Shown here: piece after piece, positions 22,643 through 33,404 of the stretch | How the letters are laid out: the number at the start of each line of letters is the position of its first letter | How positions within the stretch are numbered: position 1 is the stretch's first letter | NCBI GenBank assembly: GCA_037157565.1 | Contig: JAZHRO010000022.1 | Coordinates: forward strand, 7,006,001-7,070,000 | DNA: 64,000 nucleotides | Origin: Thalassia testudinum | Taxonomy: Eukaryota; Streptophyta; Magnoliopsida; Alismatales; Hydrocharitaceae | Direction of reading: 5' to 3' | The notes under the pieces: model-generated | What the model was told of the DNA's origin: nothing | Database searches by the model: none | What the model saw: only the letters and a program-made list of their open reading frames with translations | Translations under genes and position numbers: made by a program

Positions 22643-24412
22643 TGTTGAACGCTCGAGTTGCTACGCTAATGTGTTTGGTTTTGAAAAACCTGTCGTTGTA
22701 GTTTGAAAGCGAAGAACTCATGTTGAACAAATAAAATTTATATCGAAATGGAAATCCCGAGTCGAACACAGGGAGGCGGATGTTTGATTTAAAAAAATTC
22801 GTGTTTGTTTTATTTGTCACGAAGCAGAATAATTGATTAGAAACTATTTAACTATTTATAATAAATAGAAGAGAAAGAGAGAAAATAAGAGAGAGAGATA
22901 TTACAAACAGAAACCAAAAAGAGATGTAGAATGAACATGGAATTTCATCATCAGAAAGATTGTTCATTACACTAAACATTACGACTAGAAAGCGGGAAAA
23001 TGATTACACTAGAAAGTAGTAAATCTATTCTAGAAAGCAGTAAAAAGAATGGGGAGAGAGATATCCTCCTCGACGGTCGCTTGGAGGACGAGCCGAACTA
23101 CTCTAGAAAGTAGTAAAAGAATGGGGAGAGAAATATCCTCCTCGATAGTCGCTTGGAAGACGAGACGGACGGGACGACGCCTGGATGAAGGAGGATGGAG
23201 CAGGACGAAGGAGAATGAAGCAGGAAGAATGGGAATGGGGTAGTACATCGTCGTCGTCGTGGGATCCACTTCCGAAAGGGAAACGAAAAATTGACTTTAT
23301 CTCGCGGAAGCATCTCGGGTATGGGACAAGCTTCTCATGAGCTTTGGAGAGGGAGAGAAGAGAAGGAAGGGATGAGAATTTCGTGTGGAGGGGGTCTCCT
23401 TTTATAGTTACAAGGAGTGGGGGCATTTTGGTCATTCCAATTTTAAAAACATTAATTCAGGACCTTTAGTGACGGATAAAATCGTCGCTAAAGGTCTGAA
23501 CGTAGGCGTAGTGGGCGGCGCCCGCGCCCGCGCTCGCTTGCCCGCACGTTCAACACTCGCGCACGTCCAGCCGATCTCAACCGTCCGATCGTGAGATCGG
23601 ACAACTTAGATCGCACCTTCGCCCGCTTGCACTGCGCGCCCCATCGCGTGCGATGCTGCGTCTTCGTAGCGCGTGCAATAGCGCGTGAGCGCTATCGGGT
23701 GCACATAGCCATTCGATCACGATCCGACGCTCGCCTGCACCCACTCGCCTGCTCGCGAGGAATCGAACGCGCGCTAGCGCCTCGTGATGAGGCGCTCGCT
23801 CGCTGCGCTGTGGAGGGGAGTTGATCGTGGAGACGATTTAAGGCGCACGCATCCACAGCCGTTGGATGAAGATCCAACGGCCCAGATCGTGCGCTGGAAT
23901 TCCTTTAGAGAGGCAGCGGTGGTCTTGAGGGCCGGTTGGACGGCTGAGATGGCGCCATCTTGGTCGTCCATCTTCTGGATGATGTAGATGGTGCCACGGT
24001 TATCGGATTGAGTCGATTTTCATGCCGTTAGGCTGCGATCGTCGATTCTAATCCATCTGTACAGTCGGATTTGTCGTTTGAAGTGCAGATTCACACCATC
24101 TTGGCCCTTGATCTTCTAATGTTCCCGGTCACTATCTGATACTACAGATGTCTGATTAGGGCGATCTTGGAGTCGTTGAACTCCAATCATCGCCCTGATC
24201 ACATATGTACGGTTGGATCTTCGATCCGAGGCCTCGATAAAAAGTTTGCCTTGTCCATGAACATAAAAGGAGACAATTAACCTCCATTTTATTCAAACTA
24301 CTCTAAATGCAAGATGATGCATGTTATGCAATATTTATAGCATGCAATGCAATCCTATGCTTGAGAACATGCATAAATAGACATCTTAAGTAGTGTAAAC
24401 ATGTTTACATCA
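22643..24412 (-). repeat. 3' LTR of copy 2
   Basis: Plus-strand edges are TGTTGAAC and TTTACATCA. It has the palindrome at 23461-23496, the TATA box at 23400-23406 and a CpG-rich block at about 23500-23830, and aligns end to end with 28628-30417 and with 2750-4472 reversed. Confidence 0.92.
23400..23406 (-). promoter_or_regulatory. LTR TATA box, copy 2 3' LTR
   Basis: Minus strand TATAAAAGGAGACC, the same context as in copy 1 and in the other LTR (29381-29387). Confidence 0.55.
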
Positions 24413-24449
24413 TACCCCCATGCCTATCTTTTACTAGTCCCTAGCAAAA
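24413..24449 (-). promoter_or_regulatory. Polypurine tract and hairpin, copy 2
   Basis: Plus-strand TACCCCCATGCC touches the LTR and is the polypurine tract on the element strand. TTTTACTAG-TCC-CTAGCAAAA (24429-24449) is the conserved hairpin with one mismatch. Confidence 0.7.
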
Positions 24450-25810
24450 ACTATATGCTATTTATGAAAGAATCAGGTTAAATTATTTGGGCATGAGTTA
24501 TTTTCAATCATTAAGAAATTGTCTACTTAGGATCTGAACTTTCAAAGACACAACAGTGCCCAAGTATCTGCCAAAATGCAGACCACCTCAAGCCCTCGCC
24601 TTATTCAAAGAAAATTTATTTTTCTCTTTTTCCTCTTTTCTATTATTTTTTTGATTTTCAAGTTTTAGGGTTTAAGAGTGGCTTTCTACGGCCATTTAAC
24701 TCATCCAAGATTTGATGAGAACTCTAAGTTCTAAGCATCTTATTGTAGATGTGATAGACTCGTTGACCGGCAATTAAAACAGACTTCGGATTTCTACGCC
24801 TCTAGGTGACCTAAAAAAGAATTCTTCCTAAAGGTGTATCTTTACAATCGATAGCTTTCTCCCTACTTTTATTTTTTTTATGGGGTCAACACAAGGGTGA
24901 ATCCAGTGTATATCTCCCCAGTTTATTCTACTTCTCCGCTTCTTCCTAAGTGTTTTGGGAATTTTCAGTGCATTTATTGAGCTGGGTTCTGGACAACCAG
25001 TGATGAGCTGTTACCATCGACAACTTGCCAGCCATACCCGTGCGGCGAAGTGTGGCTTATTTCTTTTTTTCTTTTCTCCTTTTCTTTTTGATTTTTTTTT
25101 TTTTAAGTAGGTGGCTTCCATGGTCTAAGATTTACCTAAAAGCAGCAAAAAGAGAAAGGTCCAGTGATTGGGCTCTGGACAACCTACCTATTGGCTGTTA
25201 CCCACGATAACTTGCTAGCCATATCACCCTAGAAGGTACATTAGCTGCCCAATTTCCGTTAAAATCGTCGAACAACGAGTCAGTGACAAGATAGTGCTTA
25301 GATGCTTAAGACTCAAAATTCCCTCAAATCAGAGGGCGGGTTGATAAGTCGTGTACTTATCACCCACACTTATTTACTCAAATTAAAATAGAATTTAGGT
25401 TGGTGAGGACTCGAAAAATAAATCCACATTTTAGTGGATACATGGGTTGATTATGTCCAAAGACCTGAAGGGTCTCTGTGTTTAAATCATAATGTAGTAT
25501 TTCCTAAGATTGAAAATTTTCTTAAACCCAAGTTCTCTTTCTTAATTCCATAAATTTTTTTTTTAATAAAAGAAACTAAAACAAATCTACGGTGCTAACG
25601 AATAAATTCAAAGATGAATATCCACCCCCCATGCCTATCTAATGCAATGTCCTCATTGTATTAAAAAGATATAAAACAGAGTGAAATAGCGTAAAAAGCA
25701 CCTGAATTGCATGAATGTCAGGTCCGCTCCGAGATAGAAACTAAAAAGAACTATATATGTACTGAATTTAGTGCCTTCAACTAGGCACACTATACAAAGA
25801 AGAGAAATGA
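24450..25810 (-). other. 3' untranslated region of copy 2
   Basis: Collinear with 1300-2712 of copy 1 and with 61568-62905 of the pol-bearing element. The duplicated motif is at 24978-25036 and 25168-25223. The internal polypurine-like motif is at 25622-25658. Confidence 0.7.
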
Positions 25811-26125
25811 AGAATTCACAGGTGTAGGTCAGAATCAGAATAAACATAAGAATCCTCTGACCTATCAACAGAGGTCCACAGATGTGGACCAAATTGTGGT
25901 GGAGACCCATACCCCATAATCGAGACTATCTGAGGTTCTAGATAAAAATTATCTAAAACCAAAAATCAGTATGCAAGCGGGGTCAGGCCTGCGATTTATG
26001 AAGATGCAACCCAAGACCAAGAAGTCAGGTTACAGGGAATTCAAGCTCAAAAGGATAATCATTGAATGTGTGCTTGGGTTCGACATCCTCAAAACAAATG
26101 TCGTAAGGGTCCTGGTTTGATGGTT

Positions 26126-27510
26126 TCAGATGAATTGGAACCTTAGACTCAGTCTTCTACTTCCTCCGGAGTTAGCTTCCCAGATCAAAACTTCCCAGCT
26201 TCTATCCTCCTCATTCAGAATGTTAAATTCCGGAACCTCTTGCACCCCATTTGAAATTTCCAAGTCTAAAAGATGTGGCTGAATCAGAATTGACTTGGGT
26301 CTAATTATCTCAGAAACAAAATCATCGATAAGCTCAATGGGGTGTAACTGACAATCAGGGCATTTGATTAAATCCTCCTGAAAAAGCAATTCTGGATCCA
26401 TAATGTGAGCCCTAATAAGATCAGTTTCCTCAGTTCTTGGGCTAGCAAATGATCTATTAGATTCCTCAGGCCCAATCGTCTCAAAAAAATCGTGTTCTGT
26501 AAACTCACGTAAGGCTTCGCAACTTGAATCTTCACCATCAAAGAAATCAAGATCCGTATCAATGTATGTCCCAAAATCATCTGTCACTTTCTGTTCCATG
26601 GAAACATACGTTTCCTCGTACCCTGGCTCAGGGATCTCAGGTGAAGAAATCAGATCATCCTTAATTTGATGCTCTGATTCAATCTGGTCAGCCTCGTAAC
26701 ACGTGTCCCCCCAATAGGTGCTTGAGCAGGTTCTGAAATTGGCTCTCCTGAAGAGGTTTCATCCTGGGAATCATCCCACTATTAAATCAAAGCAACCACA
26801 AATCTCATCCTCAATTTCACTAACTTTCCAAGTAGAAACTCACCCGGGTTCTTATCCTTAACATCCTGGAGCCAATCCAACATATACATATTCAAATCAT
26901 CAATCATCTCAATCAGGGGTTCCAATCTCTCAATGCAAGGTATTGGCTAAACTTCTAAAGATTGTCTGATATTCCTTAAGTTAGCCAGAACCTTATCTCG
27001 AACCTGATTACCCTGAACCAAATGAGTTGGTTCAGGGTTGGGCAGGTTTGGGATCAATGCAGGGGAATTAACAAATTGAGATTCATTATACCCTTCCTGA
27101 TAATAGGTCATTTCAGATTGTTTAAAAGGTGGTGATGACCTAAAGGCAGTGTAATCAGAGGATGGGTAAGGATCAGTGTATCCTTCTTGATTGTAAATCG
27201 TATTAGGTTGTTCATGAAAAGTTGACGATCTTTAATCAATGTGGCTCTGAGAAGGATAGAAATCACAATCATAGTGTTCAGGGTTAGACCCTAAACACGG
27301 AGGTCCGGAACTGTATCCCCAATCTGAGTTATCCCAACTAACTGATGGTTGATTACGGTATGAGTCGGAATAATTGTCATGTTGAGGATAATTCAAAACA
27401 GGAGGGAAAGAGAGGGAATGCATGTAATATGTGGAAGGATTCATGAGAGATGGGAGGAAGAAAGGTGTCCTATAATACAAATAATCAAACCTATCCTTAA
27501 GTGGGCTAGC
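26126..27510 (-). pseudogene. Acidic ORF of the non-autonomous element, copy 2 (unknown function)
   Basis: This is the fuller copy of the ORF seen at 2-1138. The N-terminal part (27480-27232) is Tyr/Ser/Pro-rich (for example SVSWDNSDWGYSSGPP near 27341-27294) and ends at a TAA. The frame then continues through YYQEGYNESQF, the helix-like MIDDLNMYMLDWLQDVKDK (near 26913), and the acidic region with CPDCQLHPIEL (near 26363-26331). Breaks seen against copy 1 are in-frame stops, a one-base loss in the G-run near 26707, and a frameshift near 26140. No clear ATG opens the N-terminal frame, so the start is not known. The two copies differ in their breaks, which argues that the ancestor carried an intact protein. 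I do not assign a function. Confidence 0.55.
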
Positions 27511-28606
27511 CTAAAGACCTACAAACTCCTAAAATTCATCTTGAGATAAAGGAACGATGTGATCTACTTCTATCTATTCAATCTAACCAGTTAGAAGGAG
27601 GGACTGTGGAGAAGGTTCTTCCTTCGACTTGTGCCTCCAGTTCCTAGTGTACCCCCCACCTGTGATCGTTTGATTCTGCTCCCCTAGCTAGACATCAGAT
27701 TGAACAGTAGAAACAGACTAATCGAAAATAATCCTGTTCTGGGCTCTGAAGAGCGAGTCAAATCCTTAAGGCCAACATCTACTCTATTTTATTTAGGGCT
27801 AGGTTTGAATGTGCTTTGGAATGTGATGAGCCCTTTATATGGGTTGTGTCCTTAATGATTGATTGATTTGTGTGTACATGCACAACCAGTGGTTTTCAAG
27901 CAAGATTATTTTTTATGTGGTGAATTTTAGAGTTCAAATCTTGCTTAGTAGATTTTAGGATTCAACTTTAGGTGTTTTCAAACAAGTTTTGTTGGCACAC
28001 CAGGTTTTGAAAGCACAGGTGAAGATATTTTCCTTTAAAGCTTAAAAAGAATGAGGAGTGCCTGGTAAATCCCTAATAGTTGAACCTAATTGGCAGCTAC
28101 TTGATGAGTTGATTTTAATTGAAGTGGGTGGCCCAATCAACTCAAACAATTGGCCTGTTGCACCACTTAATTAGGCACACAAGTGATTACCTAATCTGAT
28201 TTCTACTCAATTATGTGTTTGGATGTGTGTGTACTGGCTCTAAAGATCGGTTTACCAGTTAAGTTTGAAAATCAGATGAGGTTGTGTACCTTTGTGAGAT
28301 TTTTTTTAATTTTTCTTTTTTAAATATGGAGGTTGGGGCGGGTGTAGGTGTCAAACAACAAACAATCTAACCTTAGAGTTTATAAGAACACCTAGGTTGA
28401 TTGATGTTTGTGTTATTATGTGGTGGAATGAAATCTAATGGGTGGGAGGTGGGGGATAACTTACAAAACATTCCACATCACTTTATTCCAATCTACCGTA
28501 TTTGCTCGTCTCAAAAGAGTACCTGCAATCACAATAAGAAAGGAGAGAAGTGAGGTAAATGATTTGTAAGTTAGAAAATGCGAAGAAAAAATCAAAGAGC
28601 GTCGCC
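27511..28606 (-). other. 5' leader of copy 2
   Basis: Non-coding, about 1.1 kb, between the primer site and the ORF. It contains GAAGG-TTCTT-CCTTC (27611-27625), preceded by GGACT as in the leader at 12909-12933. Confidence 0.65.
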
Positions 28607-28624
28607 TCCCCGGCAACGGCGCCA
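28607..28624 (-). promoter_or_regulatory. Primer binding site (Asp-tRNA-like), copy 2
   Basis: The minus strand reads TGGCGCCGTTGCCGGGGA, the standard Athila/Tat site, three bases from the LTR edge. It is the best-preserved primer site in the window. Confidence 0.92.
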
Positions 28625-28627
28625 AAA

Positions 28628-30417
28628 TGTTGAACGTTGGGTTGCTACGCTAACGTGTTTGGTTTTGAAAAACCTGTCATTGTAGTTTGAAAGCGAAGAA
28701 CTCGTGTTCAATAAATAAAATTTATACTGGAATGGAAATCCCAAGTCGAACACAGGGAGGCGGACGTTTGATTTAAAAAAATTCGTGTTTGTTTTATTTG
28801 TCACGAAGCAGAATAATTGATTAGAAACTATTTAACTATTTATAATAAATAGAAGAGAAAGAGAGAAAATAAGAGAGAGAGATATTACAAACAGAAACCA
28901 AAAAGAGATGTAGAATGAACATGGAATTTCATCATCAGAAAGATTGTTCATTACACTAAACATTACGACTAGAAAGCGGGAAAATGATTACACTAGAAAG
29001 TAGTAAATCTATTCTAGAAAGCAGTAAAAAGAATGGGGAGAGAGATATCCTCCTCGACGGTCGCTTGGAGGACGAGCCGAACTACTCTAGAAAGTTGTAA
29101 AAGAATGGGGAGAGAAATATCCTCCTCGACGGTCGCTTGGAGGACGAGCCGGACAGGACGACGCCTGGACGAAGGAGGACAGAGAAGGATGAAGGAGAAC
29201 AAAGCAGGAAGAACGGGAACGAGGCAGCACGTCGTCGTCGTCGCGGGATCTGCTTCCGAAAAGGGGATGAAAAATTGACTTTATCTCGCGAGAAGCATCC
29301 CGGGTGTGGGACAAGCTTCTCTTGAGCTTTGGAGAGAGAAGAGAAAGAAAGGATGAGAATTTCGTGTGGAGGGGGTCTCCTTTTATAGTTGCAAGGAGTG
29401 GAGGCATTTTGGTCATTCCAATTTTAAAAACATTAATTCAGGACCTTTAGTGATGGATAAAACCATCGCTAAAGGTCTGAACGTGGGCGTAGTGGGCGGT
29501 GCTCGCGCGCCCGCTCGCTTGCCCGCACGTTCAACGCTCGCGCATGTCCAGCCAATCTCAGTCATCTGATCGCGAGATCGGACGGCTTAGATCACGCCTC
29601 CGTCTGCCTGCGCTGCGCGTCCCATCGCGTGCGATGCCGCGTCTTCGCCACGCGTGCAATAGCGCGTGAGCACTATCGGGTGCACACAGCCGTTCGATCG
29701 CAATTCGACGCTCGCTCGTGCCTGCTTGCTTGCGTCGCTCGCCCGCTTGCGAGGAATCGAATGCACGCCAACGCCTCACGATAAGGAGCTCGCCCGCTGT
29801 GCTGTGGAAGGGAGTTGGTTGCGGAGACGATTTAAGGCGCACGCATCCATAGCCGTTGGATGAAGATTCAACGGCCCAGATCATGTGCTAGAATTCCTTT
29901 GGAGAGGCAGCGGCGGTCTTGAGGGTTGGTTGGACGGCTGAGATGGCGCCACATGGCACCATCTTGGCCATCCATCTTATGGATGATGTAGATGGTGCCA
30001 CGGTTGTCGGATTGAGTCAATTTTCACGCCGTGAGGCTGCGATCGTTGATCCGAATCCATCCGTGCGATTGGATTTGTCGTTTGAATTGCAGATTCACAC
30101 CATCTTGGCCCTTGATCTTCTAAGGTTTCCCAGTCACTATCTGATGCTACAGATGTCTGATTAGGGCCATCTTGGAGTCGTTGAACTCTAATCGTCACCC
30201 TGATCACATCTGTATGGTTGGATCTTCGATCTGAGGCCCCGATAAAAAGTTTGCCCTATCCATGAAGATAAAAGGAGACAATTATCCTCCATTTTATTCA
30301 AACTACTCTAATTGCAAGATGATGCATGTTATGCAATATGTATAGCATGCAATGCAATCCTATGCTTAAGAACATGCATAAATAGACATCTTAAGTAGTG
30401 TAAACATGTTTACATCA
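28628..30417 (-). repeat. 5' LTR of copy 2
   Basis: It begins TGTTGAAC next to the primer site and ends TTTACATCA. It holds the palindrome at 29442-29477, the TATA box at 29381-29387 and the U3 block at about 29930-30200. Confidence 0.92.
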
Positions 30418-30422
30418 TCTAC
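30418..30422. repeat. Target-site duplication TCTAC (right)
   Basis: Matches 22638-22642 exactly. Confidence 0.9.
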
Positions 30423-33111
30423 ACATGATAAGCTTTCAAAAAAGACCAATTTATCCACTATTTCTAGATGTTAGGAGCACAACCTTTAGTCATTGTACTA
30501 GTTAAATTCACCTAAATATAGGAGGTTGAGAGGTATTCGAACACACAACACAAGTGATAAGAAAAACTCGATAGCAAACCATTGGCCCTCTTCCTACAGC
30601 TCTCCTGTTCTAGTATTCTTAGTTAGATTTTAATGGGATCATTCTAGTGATTTTGGAGGACATTTTTAAGATTCCAATAGTTCGAATAGAAGTGATTCTA
30701 GAGAAATATCTAAATGAATCAATTCATAGATTTTAGGTAAAGTGATTATAAAAGAATCTTTGCTAGGTATCTAATTAAAAAACTAAAAAGAAGCTCTATT
30801 CCTAAAATTAGTGAGGACTCACCTAGTAGCTTCTCAAGTGTAGTAATTTTGAATGTGTGCATTTAAGATTCCTAGAGAAGCAGAAAAGGCAATCCTAATA
30901 ACTGGTACCTAATACTTTTATGTGAGGTCTTAACAAATCTAGTGAATATAAAAATACATCATACCTTCTTCTTAACTTTTTCTTAGTCCTTAAGGATCAA
31001 ATGAAGTGAAAACAAGTGTAAGTACAAGGACTTCATTGAATCTTTTGCGGGACAAAATTGAAAATATTTTTATTACTTTATAGTTAAGGACCAAATGTAA
31101 GTAGAAAACTAAAGAAACGTCATTAGGAGTAAATATGGAGGATTAAGCCCTAACAACCATCGTAAGGCTTATAAATTATGGGTAATCAAGGTAACCCCTT
31201 AATCATGATTAGAAAGGGTTGACTATGATTAGTAAGTGTTAATTGTAATTAAGACAATTAATTAAGATTATTACTAATTAATCATGATGGGTGCCAATTA
31301 ATGATGATTAGTGCTAATTAATTATGATTAATGATAATTAAATGTGATAAGCAAAATGGTAGGCTTTGGATAAGCTTCAACTAAACCATGGGCCATAGGT
31401 GCCTACTGTTTTGATCTAACATGATAACTAAGGTGGAAGCCATATCATCGATGTTGCATAGTTGTAAAAATGGGATTGGAAGACCATAATGACTTGCAAG
31501 ATGACTGGGATTAGAGGATTCTAGAATCTTGGTGATTTAACGAGAAGGGATCACATGATATCAATCTAATTACTACTAGAAAAAATTTGCGGGAATAAAG
31601 ATCCTAACTATGATAGCAATTAAATACCTAATTTGAACTAAAGCAAGAGAGTAAAATCAACTAGAGACAAGAAATAGAAATAAAACTAAGACTTTTATTG
31701 ATGAAGTAATTTTCTATAATTAGAAGAATGTTTGGAAATAGAAATCGACTAGAATAAGTACTTGGAATTACAACTAGAATTAGGACTAGTAAATAGAAAA
31801 TAAAACCAGAAGGTCGCTTCAAAGACGAACCCTAGAAGATAGAGCGAAAGTGAAGATAGATGCGAAGGCACACCTCAGAAGCATGCCGAAGGTGGCGTGG
31901 AGACCTTCTTGAAGTTGGAAAGAGGTTGAGACTATGTAGAGGGAGATATTAAAGAGAGAGGGGGGAAGCAACTATGAATTTTTATATAAAGGGTGGTGGC
32001 TTGTGATTGGTGGAGAGGGTTTGGTTTGGATCACCAAAATGAAGGGTTAAGATTAGGTCTAGAAATGATGGGGGATTAGGATGTGTTGTAGGGTTAGCAT
32101 GCAATTAGGTTAGGCTTAGGTTTTAGGCTAAGAGAATTAGGTCCCTAAATAAGCTACGTCTAAGGGTCAAATAGGCTAGGGTTTAGGTTGGGAACTAGTT
32201 CAGCCTCTCTACACAATTTAGCTCAAATCAATTTCTCTTCTTTGCCAACCTCCAATCAATCTTATACCTAGCACTTGCATACATATAAACAAGAACATCA
32301 AGATACCAAATATAAGTAAGAGAAATATTACATAAAAGTCTAAAAGGATGCATTATTTACAAAATGTTGCTAAATGACTAATTTAACCTAATCTAATGCA
32401 GTATGGCCTAATTTACACTTAACTAATAATAGTTGGGCATAAATTATGTCAATGACTATGGAAAATATCACACCCCTATGCCTATCTTTTGCTAGTCCTA
32501 GAGTAAAATAGAGTATAGAAATCAAGCAAAAATGAGAATACAAATTTAAACTAAGTTAGATTTAAATATCAAAATGATTTTTACACTAATCCAAAGGAAA
32601 TCGTACAGAAAACCTTAACAACAAAAACTTAACAGTTCCAAAGTAATGGCCCAAATACAAATTTCCTAAGTCTAATTGGACATCTTACTAGCCTAGGACA
32701 AATTGCCTAAGTCTAATTAGACATCTTACTAGCTTAGGACATAGGTCTCAAGAGCAACTTTTTATGGCCCTATCGACCCACCCAAAGTTTGAATTAAACT
32801 CAAATTTTATGCTTTTTGTGTGTGAAGAAGAATTTGACTCCTCAATTGGGCAACCTTATTGAATTCTAAATTTTCAACAAGACTAAAATCACCTCTTTGC
32901 TCATCTCATTTGCCAATGTGGAAATATATAGAATAAAAAATTATCGTTGCATGGCGGTGAGCTAATAGAAAATTTTCAAGGGAGATTAAACCACGTATGA
33001 CGGGAGAAAATATCACATCCATAGAGAGGCTAAGCAAAACACACATTAAGATCTTGTTATTTCAATACATCATCTAATCAAAACAATTGATCACATTGTT
33101 CACATTTAAAT
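30423..33111. other. Flank with probable old Athila-type LTR junction
   Basis: No gene supported. At 32461-32508 the sequence reads AATATCA, then CACCCCTATGCC, then CTTTTGCTAG. This is the plus-strand layout of LTR end, polypurine tract and hairpin found in five other elements, so bases to the left (perhaps from about 31580) may be an old 3' LTR and bases to the right its 3' UTR. Its other edge was not found. A 41-bp tandem duplication lies at 32660-32741, and an AT-rich run with repeated AATTAATNATGATTAGTG-like units at 31240-31350. Confidence 0.4.
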
Positions 33112-33124
33112 TAAATTGAAATAG
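33112..33124. repeat. SINE target-site duplication (left)
   Basis: TAAATTGAAATAG, identical to 33301-33313. Confidence 0.85.
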
Positions 33125-33300
33125 GCCCTCAGCGGGTTGCTCAACTGGTATGGCTCTTATACCACTTATGTGGGAACAGGGTCACCAGTTTGAGTCTTGC
33201 TAGCACTGGATTTATCCAGAGGTCATGGAGTTAGAGCACTTGCAATTTCCTAAGGTTTACCTCTCAAGAGGGTTCCTCATCACCAAAAAAAGAATAAAAA
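33125..33300 (+). mobile_element. tRNA-derived SINE
   Basis: A 176-bp unit flanked by 13-bp perfect direct repeats and ending in an A-rich tail (AAAAAAAGAATAAAAA). The 5' part is tRNA-like: TTGCTCAACTGG near 33136 fits the RNA polymerase III box A, and CCAGTTTGAGTC near 33187 fits box B at normal spacing. The 3' part is unrelated to tRNA. It would be transcribed by polymerase III and moved by LINE enzymes in trans. The box B core differs from GGTTCGANTCC at two or three sites, so this copy is probably silent. Confidence 0.8.
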
Positions 33301-33313
33301 TAAATTGAAATAG
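33301..33313. repeat. SINE target-site duplication (right)
   Basis: TAAATTGAAATAG, identical to the left copy. Confidence 0.85.
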
Positions 33314-33399
33314 ACCAAAATAAAATGCAAATAGAGATAGAGAATGAGGAGATGTAGTCCCCCCGCATGCGGGGGAGCTCATGGCTGCAAGCGACGTTG

Positions 33400-33404
33400 A
33401 AGGT
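33400..33404. repeat. Target-site duplication AAGGT (left) of the Athila-like element
   Basis: AAGGT just before TGTTTAACG. It equals 53296-53300. Confidence 0.8.

Larger units (their letters stand above)
22643..30417 (-). mobile_element. Complete non-autonomous LTR retrotransposon, copy 2 (LARD-like)
   Basis: Two LTRs (22643-24412 and 28628-30417) flank a 4215-bp interior and are bounded by a perfect 5-bp duplication. The minus strand has a primer site next to the right LTR (28607-28624) and a polypurine tract next to the left LTR (24413-24425), so the order is correct for a single insertion. The interior holds only the leader, a degenerate acidic ORF (26126-27510) and a long 3' UTR. No gag domain, protease, RT, RNase H or integrase motif is found in any frame. 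That makes it a large non-autonomous derivative dependent on a helper. Its LTRs differ from each other at clearly more sites than those of the copia element, so it is older. Confidence 0.93.

Noticed and set aside
33125..33210. Functional tRNA gene
   Set aside because: The tRNA-like part has no cloverleaf pairing I can complete, box B is degraded, and it is joined to an A-tailed unit with a 13-bp duplication, so it is a SINE.
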